Source of the DNA: Tetrahymena thermophila SB210
Lineage: Eukaryota; Ciliophora; Oligohymenophorea; Hymenostomatida; Tetrahymenidae
NCBI RefSeq assembly: GCF_000189635.1
Contig: NW_002476381.1
Location: 434,001-498,000 of the forward strand
Direction of reading: 5' to 3'
Length of the DNA: 64,000 bases
The notes under the pieces are model-generated. The model searched no databases. It worked only from the letters and a program-made list of their open reading frames with translations, and had not been told where the DNA came from. Shown here piece after piece: positions 36,641 to 48,562 of this stretch. Position numbers and translations under genes: made by a program. Position 1 is the first letter of the stretch. Each line of letters begins with the position of its first letter.

Positions 36641-38146
36641 TAATAATGTTTTAATTGTAATTAAAAACCTATTTATAAAATCTTAATTTAAGTATTTTAA
36701 ATTTTTAAAATATTAATTATAATATTCTCTTAATCAATAAATCAATCAATCAATCAAGATAACTAATTTTTTTTTTCTTAATTTAAAAACCTTTCATGTA
36801 TTTATTCTTCAATTTCTTTAAAGTATTTTATTTCCTTTTAAATCAATTTTATTTGTTGATTAAATGTTAATTTAACAGCTTTTTTTAAACAAAAATTATT
36901 TTGTTTACTTTTGAATTTTCTTTGTAAGAATAATTTTAGTTCTACTTTTTTAAAACAAATTCCAAAAAAAAAAATTAGTTCATCAACAAAAAAACAAATA
37001 ATAAAATAAATAAATAAGTAAATATATATACTGAGCCTCAAAAAAAAAAATTGAGGATATGAAATGAAATCTATCTTATGATAACTTGATAATTTTTTCT
37101 AAAAAATTATTTATGATTGAGATTTTTCAACAAAAAAGTTTATTTAAAAACCCCCCTTTAGTTTGGTTAAATTAATTTTAAAAATAACATCAACAACATA
37201 TTTTCATTTAAATAAAGAAGTAAATAACTTTTTAAATTATAAAATAAAATTTAAATATTTATTTTACTGATTGTTTATTTATTTATTTTGAATTTAGAAA
37301 TAAAATAAATTAATTTGAAAATAAATATTAAAATTTAAAATGAAATTCAAAATATAAAATAGAAAAGATATTTTTGAAATCTTCTTATTTTCTTAAAATG
37401 AATAATTAAATAACTTTAAAATAAAATGCTTAGAAATAACTTGAATATTTAAATTAATAAAAAATTTAACATGTTTAAAAGATTCAAAGATTTTAAAAAT
37501 TTAGTAAATTAATTTTTAAAGGAAATTTTACTGTTATTAAGTTTAAATAAAAAATTTTAAAATGGAATCTTTTTAGAAAGTATAAAATGTTTAAATTATT
37601 TTAAAAATTAGAGTGAGTATAAATAAGATTTAAAAATGTTAGTAAATAATTAAAAGTAAATTTCTTGTAAATAACTATGGATGGAATTTTCTAAGTAAAA
37701 TAATAAAAGAATCTTCTAGAAGTGAATAGTTAGTTAATTTGTATGTTTGAATCAAAATTATTATAAATTTAAAGAAATTTTATTTGAGGTGAAACCAATC
37801 AATCAAAAAATAAATGAATTTATTAATTAATAAATTATGAGTACATTCTTTCATATTCAATACATGGAAGATATCTAAATCAATAGCTAATTGAAAAAAT
37901 AGAAAAAGAAAGAAAGATAGAAAGAATGACAGATAGAATTAATTTGCAATTTTAACTTTAATTATCATATCTAAGAGCTTGTTTATCTTTGATATTATCA
38001 AGTTTTTAATTAAAAATATATCTTAATAGCTAATTAAAGTTTTCTATTAATCAAAAATACCAAAAACAATACAAACAACTAAAAATTCACTTTTTGAAAA
38101 GTAAAACTTTAAATTATAATTAATTTGATTAGTAAAGCTAGTTAAA
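36641..38146. other. Intergenic between tandem PRAT genes
   Basis: AT-rich spacer of 1.5 kb with AATC repeats at 36737-36757 and a CCCCCC run near 37152. No other gene recognised. It contains the TIM17 promoter. Confidence 0.55.
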
Positions 38147-39355
38147 ATGATTGGAGAAAAGCCTTGCCCTTATAGAATTATTGACGATATTGGAGGTGCC
38201 TATTCAATGGGTGCTTTTGCTGGTTGCATCATGTATTTCATTAAAGGTATTTGATTATCTATTATTCTGCTTTTAAATAAATAAATAAATATTTGTAAAT
38301 TTAGATAAAGTAGCAAAAAATAGAATTAAGATGACTTGATTTACTGTTTTAAATTATATTCATTTATTTAATTATCTAAGAAAACATTTATTTATACAAA
38401 TAGGTATGTATTACGCCCCTTCTTCTGAACGTTTCTCCCAGGGATTCGATCTTCTTAGAAAAAGAGCCCCTATTTTAGGAGGTATTTTTAATTACATTTA
38501 TCAACTCATAAATACTTAAAAATAACTTCTTCTGAAAGATTTTTAGCACTAAAAGCTTCTTACAAGATTCTAAACTATTATGAAGTTGAGCTTTTAGATT
38601 ATATTAGATATTTAAACTGATTACTTTTGCAAGAAAAAACTAATTTTTTAAATGAAAATATTTAGGTAATTTCGCTATGTGGGGTGCTTTGTTCACAATT
38701 TCAGAATGCGGATTGATTCATGTTAGATAAGTAGAAGATAACTGGAATAAAGTTGCTGGTGGTTTCATTACCGGTGCAATGTTATCAGTAATAAATATTC
38801 ATTTGATTAGCAGCAACTCATTAATTAATTCTTTAATTTTCATTTGAGCATAAAATAACAATGAAAAAAATAAATAGCCCTCTCTAAATAATAGGAGGAG
38901 ATAAAAATTAATTAAAATTTTAAAAGCGAATAATATTTAATAATTTAACTGTTTATATTTAATAGATTAGAGGTGGATATAGATAGGCACTCTAGTAAGG
39001 TATTTTTGGTGGCATATTTTTAGGGTGCTTCGCATTTATTGAAATGGCTATGATGAAGATGTAGAGAAAAGCCTAATTATAACAAATGGAACATGACTTA
39101 AATATGTAGATGGAATAATAACTTAGTTAATTAAAAGAATAAAGACCAGGTAATAAATAAATAAATGAATAAATAAATAAATATATTTTCACAATTAATT
39201 ATTCAAATAGCTTAACAGTATTTAATTAATTAATTTATTTTAAAAAATAAATAGATATATACGCTGAAATTGAAAGATAATAAGAATTAAGAAAGAAAAG
39301 AACCCAAGATTAAACCTCAAATAATAACAGTGGAAAGGTCTTAGCTTTCTCTTGA
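38147..39355 (+). CDS. TIM17: Mitochondrial import translocase subunit Tim17
   Basis: Subunit of the TIM23 presequence translocase in the mitochondrial inner membrane. Exons 38147-38246, 38404-38481, 38666-38787, 38966-39149, 39255-39355; 194 aa, phases consistent. N-terminus EKPCPYRIIDDIGGAYSMG matches the conserved Tim17 start (PCPWRIxDDxGGAFxMG). GNFAMWGALFTISECGL and RQVEDNWNKVAGGFITGAMLSIRGG are the hallmark loop and third helix; GIFGGIFLGCFAFIEMA is the fourth helix. The usual paired cysteines are present in similar places (Cys near residue 7 and in SECG). A Q/K-rich tail of about 60 residues (QQMEHDLNMQMEQQLSQ) extends past the fourth helix, longer than in yeast or animals. It sits directly downstream of a divergent paralogue. 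Confidence 0.93.
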
Positions 39356-40959
39356 AAAAAAAAATCAAAGCTAAATTTTATTTAAAATTTTACTACAATA
39401 AAAAAGAAAGCTAGCTTGTTTCTCAATCTGCTTTCTTTGATAATAAATAAATAAATAATAAATATAAAAGCAATTATAAATAACTACATACATATATCTT
39501 AGCACAATAACTGGATAAATTTAATATAATTTGTTGACTTTCAATACTCTTTGTTGATTATTAATTAATTAATAAACAAATATAAACATAAGATTGAATA
39601 AACAGAAAGGAGGCTTACTTACTTACAATGATAGATATTTTACATTTTCATCACTATCTAATTTATTAATTAAAATTATAAGTCAATGACTGACTGAATG
39701 AATGAGTACAGAGTTAGTGATAAAGTTAATCTTACAAAATATTACTAAAATACAAACAATTAAATAAATAAATAAACAAACAATAAAACTTAACAGGCTG
39801 ACAGAAAAAATAATAAAATTAAAACATTCAATATAACAGCTTCCTTGTACTTTAATTCATTCTTTAGCTCTTTGCTTAGGTCACTTGTTAATTAATTAAT
39901 TAATTGATTTGCTACAAATTAAACTAATCAAATGATTATTTAAAAATTGTTTTTAAGTCTTTTAACATAATTTAAATACAATCCAAATCTAAACCAAAAA
40001 GATTTTGTTAATTAATGTCATAAATTTATCTTTAAATATAACGTAAATATAATATTAAATATTGTATTAATTTATCTAATTGCATATAAATACATACATA
40101 TACACCTATTTTATATCTATCATCACATTTATTATTTACTTACTTTTCTATATTTACAATTATTTAGTTAAAATAAATATATAAAAGTATTAATAAAAAA
40201 ATAATATCACTATTTATTTAAATACCATACATTTAAATTCTTTTTTAGAATTTTTTATTAGCTATAAATAAATTCAAGTAATTTTTTCTAATATTTAATA
40301 AAATGAAATTAATAACCACTGTAATACCTCAAGGTGAATTATGAAGCAAATAAATAACTAGAAATGGCAAATTTTTATGTAATTGGAAATAGTTAGTGAA
40401 GTTAAAATATAACCAACAAATAGCATTCATAAGTATTTATAGTATTTATTCATTAACCCAAAAAAAAGTTATGCCCTTCTCTCATTAATTAGCAGCTTTA
40501 AAATTAAATTATAATTTTTAAATAAGTTATACTAGCTACATTAATTAATATTCTTTAAACTTTATTTTTTTATTTATCAAATAAATTTCTAATTATAAAT
40601 TATAAATGTTTATTACGTTTAACTATTTAAAATTTTAATTATAGTTAGCTTTACTTTCTTGATCAATGAATGGATGGATGGATGAATGAATGAATTCATG
40701 AATGAATAAATGGATATTTCATATTGATTTAAAATCAGAATCTTTCTTTACAAAACAAAATTTTTGCTTTTTGAGAGAGGAAAAAATGAGAGAAATTTTT
40801 TAGATATTCTAAATAGACTTTTAATAAAATTAAGAAAGGCACTAAGAAGAAATATATTTAAGCTTTATATATTCTAATAACTTCTATATTTAGTTCAATA
40901 AAGAAATAATAATATTAATCCAAATTCTTTAAATATAAATAATTAATAAAACTCAAGAA
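39356..40959. other. Intergenic, AT-rich with GGAT/GAAT repeat
   Basis: No gene seen. A TGGA/TGAA tetranucleotide tract lies at 40665-40713 and ATTA repeats near 39889-39903. This is the upstream region of the 372-aa gene. Confidence 0.55.
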
Positions 40960-42078
40960 ATGTCAAAATTATACAAGCCTTTCTTAAGGATTTACAAAGA
41001 ATTGGAAAATTCAGAAGACATTGCTTAAGATTTTCTTTTTGTAGGTCCTAAAATAAAAAGCGACTTAAGCAGTGCACAAGGGTTACTATTTGGAAGCCTT
41101 TATTTCTGCTTTATTGATAACTGCGTCAAAAATTTAGATATACCACAAATTAAATAGGCATAGGATTTTTTTAAAGTATTATTAGCCCAATAAAATGATT
41201 TGATTGAAAATGAAAAAAATCAAATTGATAAAATTTTCTATCAAATTAATCAAATCTTGAAATCGCTAAAAATATTTGAAGGTTGTTCCAAATGTAAGAA
41301 ATGCGAAAATTTAGAAACATGTGAAAAATTTAGTGACATCAATGAAATTTGTAAATCTTTATCAAATTTAGAAAATTTGTTCACTCAAAAGTAGAAATAG
41401 GATAAAGAAAACTATAAATTTAATGAATACTTTGAGTTTTGTGCTTCTTTAGCATTGATGGAAAAACTAGTCAGTTATAGCTAAGCTAATAATCTACCAA
41501 ATGAGGAATTCTTAAGGAAACATAACATAATTTTTAATTAAATAGAATAAAATGATTTCTTTACTGCATAAATGAAGAGTGCTTTCAACTAAATTTGCGA
41601 AATATTGCAAATTAGTTGCACATTTTACTATGAATTCAACTAAAGCTTGATTAAAATCAGCCAGCACCAAAGCGTTAGCAAGTAAGATCTTCACATCACA
41701 TACAACTATAATATAATATTTAGCTAGGATTATTCTAGTTTCAGATTCGGCTATAGTACAACTAAAATAAATGAGCAGAATATGTTAAAAGATAAAATGT
41801 ATTCTCAAAATGACATCATATAAATCTTAAAGCAAACTGAGAAGACTTGCCTTAATAACAAAGAGTTCCCATTAATAAAATAAAAATTGTAAGACGAAGA
41901 AGATTTGAAAAATAATAAATAATATTATCTTCATCAAATCAAAAGCCTGTTAGAATAATAAAATGAATATGCTCCTACTTTGAAAATTTGGATCGACTAT
42001 ATTAATGATGAAAGGAAAAGAAAATATGAGTTGGAATGTGAAATATAACAAATGCAAATAGACCTTAAATATTAATGA
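40960..42078 (+). CDS. Unrecognised 372-aa helical protein with a Cys cluster
   Basis: Single exon, ATG 40960 to TGA 42076. Mainly helical and charged throughout, probably cytosolic; no signal peptide or TM. Residues about 80-110 form a short coiled coil (IENEKNQIDKIFYQINQIL). A cysteine cluster CSKCKKCENLETC at about 107-119 has CxxCxxC spacing and might bind a metal, but no known zinc-finger pattern is completed. The C-terminal 30 residues are a second Glu/Lys/Gln coiled-coil segment (RKRKYELECEIQQMQ). I recognise no family; it may be ciliate-specific. Compared with neighbours the codon use is ordinary, with TAA/TAG used for Gln. Confidence 0.75.
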
Positions 42079-42874
42079 AGACAAATAAATAATTCATTAA
42101 AAAAATTTATTATTGTAAATTAATTAATATTTCTATTTATGTTGTTTTTTGAAATAGTCACTTTAATCTAATCTATATAAAAATTCATTATATTGTTTTA
42201 TTGCTTGCTTACATATCCATTTCAAATCATTTTAAAATCTAATTAATTATTGACCAATTACCCTTAATTTTATATTGGTTTTGATTCAAAAATCAAAATC
42301 GGCATTATAAATTTTGAAGACACTTTTTATTTTTTAATTTTAAGATTTTATTGTCAGAATTTCTTCTAATATTATTTTCTTTTTTTATTTTTAACTTTTG
42401 ATGGAGGAGAGAAATAAATACTTGTTCTACTCAATTTTATAAATTCAAAAATAAATAAATAAATATCCTTATTTTATTTATTTATTTATACTTTCATCAA
42501 TAAAACTTATTTATTGAAGTTTAGAATTTTAATCAATATATCTATCTATCTATCTATCTATTATAAAACATTTATAATTTTTCTATAATATCATTTAACA
42601 GCTATTTATCATTGTGGTATTAATCATATAATCCTTTAAAGAAATAAATATTTTTATTAACTTCAATATTTATTAAATGTAAAAAAAAAGAAACAAGGAT
42701 GATTTTTAAAAAAACTTAGGTAAATTATAAAACTTTCAGTTTCTTTAAAATTTAATATTTAACAAGGAAAGGATTTATTGATTAAAGCATTTTTATTTAA
42801 TTAAAAACTTTGTTAAACATACATTTAACAAATTAATTATTAAATAGATAAATTAATATAAATTGTATTATAGA
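42079..42874. other. Intergenic between convergent genes
   Basis: AT-rich 3' flanks of the 372-aa gene (+) and CTF18 (-). A (TCTA)n tract lies at 42541-42561. Nothing coding seen. Confidence 0.6.
42541..42561. repeat. (TCTA)n tetranucleotide repeat
   Basis: Five tandem TCTA units in the convergent gap. Confidence 0.9.
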
Positions 42875-45800
42875 TCACATGAAGAGCTATGACATTTTTA
42901 CATCGTACTTTATAGGAATACTAACTCCTTCCCTAAATTTATATAAAAATGAAGCATCTTCTCCTTCTATTCTTTTTTTTCTTTTGTTAGCTTTTTTATT
43001 GTATTAATTGTCAAGCATTTCAATATTCATTAATTTTTCTTCAAGCTTCTTTTACTGTATTTCCTATTTTATTATTTTTAAAAATTATCTAAAATACACA
43101 ATAAATAAATAACTTTATAAATCAATAAAGTAGTTAGAGTAAGTAAGTAAGTAAATAAGTAAGTAAGTAATACATCGTCTGCCATATCTTTTGCCAGTGT
43201 TTTTTAATGGTTTATTATATCATAATTTTTTAAAATAAAGTGTATTGATCTCTCATTCAGTCTTTATACGGGTACATCGTTCTAAAATGATTAATAATAA
43301 TTAAATGTTCCATTTGATTAAATTAAATATTTATTTATTTATTTACTCCAAATAAAAGCAATCTTTCTATTTAAGGAGTAAAATATATATTAAATTTTTG
43401 ACCGCTTCTATCTATTTTAAAGGGATTATCTAATAATTTCAAAGAGAAGTCTATCATAATGCTCAAAGAAGTGTATAAGTCTTTCTTTTCACTGTCACTG
43501 ATTATGTTCTAAAAAAATATAATTAACTCTTTTATAAATTTGACTTAGAACTTACAGATGAAATATTAGGCTGTATTATTTAATAAATATTTGATAAATA
43601 ATCTAGCACGAAATTCTTATTATTTAAGTAAGGAGCATCTGAGTTTGGAAGGTTTTCTAGTAAACTTTCTATGCAATCCATGGCAGCTTTCTATTGAATA
43701 TTTTAAAGAAAAATTATGTTCGAAATTTTAATGACTTTTCGAAAACTCTATTAAATTTTTTTGATATTTCAAAATGTTGTTAAATAATTTTACATATCTT
43801 TTTTTAAGAGTGAATTTGTCTCTAGGGAAGTCTAGCTTTACTCTTTCTTAACCTTTAAGATTGAGACCAAAATTTATAATTGGAAGCGATATAAACTTTG
43901 TCATTTCATAATTGTGTTTTAGCAAATTACTTTCTAAAATTTCTGCCAAAGATAAATCATCCTATATTAAAGATGAAATGATTTAATAATTAAAAAACTT
44001 AAATTAACTTTTTATAAAGATTTTACCAAAAACTAAGGTATTTTATCAAAGAATCTCTCAGTATTTTTTATTTTGCTATAGTTTAAAAGTGTTGCTTCTA
44101 TCAGTTAATCAGGTTATGTGTTTTTAATTAGAGTATGTATAGTGTATCTCAAAATACTAATTAATTAAATAAAGAATTAAAATTAATAAATTATTTTTTT
44201 ATTTAAGTGCTATTTCTATGATCTCCATTAAATCTACTAAAATCTATTAATTTAAATTAAATATTATTTTCATTACTCAATTTTAGAGTCCTTTTTATTG
44301 ATTGGAGGCATCATGATGCACTCTAAGAGCTCTAAAATACTTTTAGAGTTGTTTTTTTCTTCCATGAGAATTTAGTCGATTGATATTTTAGAGCGATTGT
44401 CTTGCTTTTGAATTTTTGATATCATTTAAAGGTTCATTAATGTAGATCTTATATCGTTCTCATTGTGGTCACATATCTTTTATAATCCTGATTAATCTAT
44501 ACTTAACTTTTCTTTATGGCAGATTTCTCTCAGTCTTTGTACTAGCTTATCGCTCCTTGCTTTCGTAAAATTAAATACGAAGGCTTTTTTTCTAAGTTCC
44601 CTTAACCCTTTACTGTAAATATCGTTACAAATAAAGATAACTGGTCTTCTAATATGAACGTTTTATGCTGTTTATTTTGTTGTTTCTTCTTCTAAACCTT
44701 TATCATCTTCTTCATTCAAGTTATCCTCATCTCCATCTTCATCATCTTCGTCCTTTTTCTTTTTCTTTTTTGACTCAGGTTTCTTTTTTTAATTGCTTTA
44801 TTTTGTTTGAGCTTCGCCAGCTCCCTTTTTTTGTATATTCTTTTATCCTTTAAAAATGAAGTCTAGTAAGTGATTAACAGCTCCCTATTTTTTTTGTTAT
44901 ATTTTATAATAAATAAAAACTTCTGCTTGCTCAAATACGAAGAAGTCAAATTTTGTATTTAATTAATAGAAAAACTTTTTACATGACTCTCAGATTCCAT
45001 AGCTCCATCTACTTCGTCTACAATAATCAAAGAAGGTTTTTCTTTTTATTCTTCAGCTTTATTATCGTTTTTGAATTACAAAGCTTCATTTCTTGTCACT
45101 GTTTCTATTTTTTCAATAAGCTTTGCTGCAGTTCTTTCCTCTGATGCATTTATCTTTCATTAATAATTAAAAAATAATTAATATAAAAATATTTAGAGTT
45201 TTTAAGAATTTACTTCAATAACTTTGTATCCACAATGCTTTGCAACAGTCCTTGCTAATGTGGTTTTACCTGAACCAGGAGGTCCTGCAAGAAGAATAAC
45301 ACTGTTTTACATTTTTTATACTGAATAATCATCACTTAAATCAAAATAAAAAGGCTTTTATCCAGTGTATTAAAACTTATTATTTCCTTATCCTTAAAAG
45401 AATTTATTTTAATCTCCTGCTTAAAATCCTTTATTAGCTTCATCTCCAATCTTATTAAAATTATTATTGTAAACGCTGCTGCTGTTGTTGACTTTTTAAA
45501 CTTAGCCAAAAATATTTCTGCCATAACTTTAGTTATTATACTAATTGTTATATTAATTATTATACTAATTCTAAAAGATGCTTTTTTTTAATTTTTTCTT
45601 AAAAACAATAGGATCCCATGCTTTTAACCAGCACATAACCTCCCTATTAATTTTATCAAAACTGAGAAGTTCATCATATCTCTTTGGCATATATTTATCC
45701 ACCCACAATTACCTATCTTTTAAATTTTCTCTCTTTATTAACTATTTATCTTCGTCCATAATTTCCTACTACAGCTCCTACTCAATTTGAGCAGCTTTTG

Positions 45801-46169
45801 CCTTTTAATTGATATCAATTAACATTTAATAATAATAAAGGTGAAAATAAAATAAAATAAAATAATTACTTTTCTTTACTCCTAAACTATTTACTCTAAC
45901 TCTTCAATTGGTGTTATGAGCAAACTTTGTCTCTCAAATAGTTTAATAATATTCTAATTTATACTTGGATCATATTTTTCCCTTTTATTCTTGTAAACGT
46001 AGAAGTTCATTGTTGATACAATTTTATCTTCTTCCTCTGTCTCATTTGGATTCTAAATATAAAAGTTAATTTTAAGCTATTCATTAGCATCATCAGATGA
46101 ATAATGAAGATCCCTATCATCTATATTAATGCCTTCAAAATAATCATCATAGTTATGTTTCCAACTCAT
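42875..46169 (-). CDS. CTF18: CTF18, large subunit of the alternative RFC clamp loader
   Basis: AAA+ protein that replaces RFC1 to load or unload PCNA and supports sister-chromatid cohesion, in the nucleus. Ten exons in gene order: 46169-45870, 45801-45214, 45153-44983, 44884-44277, 44156-44027, 43961-43794, 43690-43556, 43508-43347, 43281-43174, 43063-42875; 852 aa, every phase fits. [15 protein letters not shown] is the RFC-box start (about 140). Walker A is [20 protein letters not shown] (about 275), followed by [12 protein letters not shown]; Walker B is [16 protein letters not shown]; sensor 1 is [21 protein letters not shown] marks the lid. The C-terminal region has the CTF18-specific [16 protein letters not shown] and ends [17 protein letters not shown], the part that binds Dcc1/Ctf8. 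Low-complexity inserts (YNNQ repeats before Walker A, a K/D/E block before sensor 1) enlarge the core. Divergent to the Kelch gene. Confidence 0.92.
43137..43170. repeat. (TAAG)n repeat inside a CTF18 intron
   Basis: About eight TAAG units with one TAAA variant, inside the 110-nt intron 43064-43173. Confidence 0.85.
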
Positions 46170-47023
46170 GTTTACTTCTTAAATATGCTTGAATGTATTA
46201 ACTTATATATAATGATTTCCTATAAAAATTAAACCTTTCGCGTAATTATATCTTTAATTTAATAAAAATATTATTTTTTATAAATTAATTTACTATCTTT
46301 CTTTAAATTTTGCGCGCTTTTTGAATCACCATTCAATGTATTGATTTTCCGGCAAATAAATAAAAAAGAATATCCAAACAAACAAACAATCAAACGAATA
46401 GTAGATATTATGACAAAAAATATTTCTCAATTTGATTTTAATAATAAAAATAAATCCTTTTAAAATTAATTTATCATTGTAGAATTTACTTTAGAAAGAG
46501 TTATATTAATTAATTAATTATATTTAATAATAAAAAAATGAATGGAAAAGAAAAAGAAAAATTAATTTAAGAATAATCTGAATATTTTATTGATATAAAA
46601 AAATATCATTTTTCCTCATCAATCAATAATGAATAAATTTAATCTTATTTATCACAGTAAAACTAAAAAATATTAAAAATTTTAATTAAAAAAATAATTA
46701 AAATTTGTTTTATTTAGAATTGAAGTAAGAAGATTTAAATTGTATAATTGTTAATTTGTTAGGAAATATAAATTTAAATATCTTTTTTAATTATAATTTA
46801 ATAATAGAAAAAATATCATTTCTTAGAGTTTTATTCATCAGAGAAAATCAGAAATAAGAAATTAATTTTTAAAATTTTGTAAATTGATAAATAAATAGAA
46901 ATTTAGTTATTTATTTTGTTTATATCTTTATAACTCCTAAATAATTTCAAAAATTATACACTTTAAAAGTTTTAAAAAAAATACAAATTAAAGTTTGAAT
47001 CTTATAAATAGATAGCTAGCTCT
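46170..47023. other. Divergent promoter region, CTF18/Kelch gene
   Basis: About 850 nt of AT-rich DNA between two divergent start codons. No specific regulatory motif recognised. Confidence 0.6.
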
Positions 47024-48562
47024 ATGGAATATATTAAGTTTAAGAAAGGAAGTCCATATCCTGAAAAAAGAGGAGGATCAACTTTACACTGCGTTGCCAA
47101 AAATAAATTTATTTTAATAGGTAATGCATATATAATTAGCTAATTATATAGATTGTATCAAATAAGTGGTAACATTGATAATATAAATAATTAAATTAGG
47201 TGGAGGAAATAGATCTAAAGAATTTGGAGACATTTGGGAATTAAGCATTTTAGACAATAATGAGTGTGAATGGAAATAGATTAATATTCCTTTGAGTGCT
47301 TTCACTCCTAGGACAGGACACACATCTTCATAAGTTGATGAAAGCACCATTTACATTTATGGAGGATAGAATTTTACAGAAAACAAACATTATAATGATT
47401 TTTTAAAGTTAGATCTAGGTAATTTAAATCAAATTTTAAATGAAGCAAATAACATTTTAATTTTCCAACAGATACAAATAGCTTACAAAGGCTTAATAAA
47501 AGTAGTGGAGCACTTAATTTGAACGAACCAACAGAAAGAAATTCCTCAACTTTAGTTTATAATAACATCGATAAATAGTTGCTTTTGTTCGGCGGAGCTG
47601 ATCCTCAAGAACCTCTTAGAGACCTTTATGTCTATGATATTTGTAAGAAAAAGCAATAATTTATATGGATTAAGGATTTATTTATGTTCTAAAAAGTATT
47701 AGGAAAATGGACTAAGGTAGAAACTAAAAATGGTGATGAAATTAAAGGATTGGAAATGCACACAGCTCATTTTTACAGTGCAGCTTCCGATTTAAAAAAG
47801 AAAAAGAAGAAGAAAGGAAAGAGCAAAAAGGGATCTAATATAGTAAACCTAGATATTGGTGACTTTACTAAAGAAGTAGATAGTTAAGGATAAGCTATTC
47901 CTCATGAAGCAATTATGAACATACCAAAGGTGAATATAGAGTTTGATGAAAAGAATGCAATAGTTGAAGATGATAATAATGATGAAATTGAGGAATTTCC
48001 TCATGGGGATGAATAAAGTATTTAAAAATAAATATTATTTAATAACTTAAATGATTGTAAAAATAAAAAAGTTATAGGTAAAGAAGAATAAGAGGAAGAA
48101 TAAAAGAATGAAGATAATAAATAAGGAGAATAATAAAAGTAAAAATACATGATTGTAATTGGTGGAAGATATCTCGATCAAGTAAAAAGTGAAATATATT
48201 CCTTGAATCTTTCAAATTATGAATGGAAAAGGATAAAAGATTTGCCATTTGAAATATGTGCTCACACATCAACTGTGGTAGAAGATTCAATTTATATCTT
48301 TGGTGGAACTTCGGGCTAAGAGTTCTATGATAAACTTTACATTTTCTAACTCACTAATTAGAAACTCTATGAATTTGAAATCACTCCATAAGAAAAAAAG
48401 CAATGCATGTTAACTCCAAGAATGGCATCAGCAATGAGTTATGACCAAGAATCAAAAAAATTGTATATTTTCGGAGGAGCTTCAATTGAGGATGAAACTA
48501 CAGCTTTAATATCAATCAATACCAATAAAATTAATACTTCAAACAGAACAAAAAAAATTTGA
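47024..48562 (+). CDS. Kelch-repeat protein
   Basis: Beta-propeller protein, probably a protein-interaction scaffold. Exons 47024-47120, 47200-47418 and 47472-48562 give 468 aa. Kelch blades show the GG plus spaced Tyr/Trp signature: ILIGGGNRSKEFGDIWEL, PRTGHTSSQV with IYIYGGQNF, LLLFGGADPQ with RDLYVYDI, GKWTKVE, then after a K-rich and acidic insert (about 245-335) MIVIGGRYLDQ with EIYSLNL and EWKRIKDLPF, CAHTSTVVEDSIYIFGGTSG, and PRMASAMSYD with LYIFGGAS. The overall plan (lysine-rich insert mid-propeller) recalls the KLHDC4 group. Two further candidate introns, 47643-47696 and 48018-48077, have good GT/AG ends but are multiples of three and open, so the length could be 38 residues shorter if both are removed. 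Confidence 0.87.

Noticed and set aside
36838-37041. 67-aa minus-strand frame between the PRAT genes
   Set aside because: Low-complexity Phe/Ile/Lys from poly-A/T tracts; no domain.
44665-45790. Several plus-strand open frames
   Set aside because: They are antisense to CTF18 exons 2-4.
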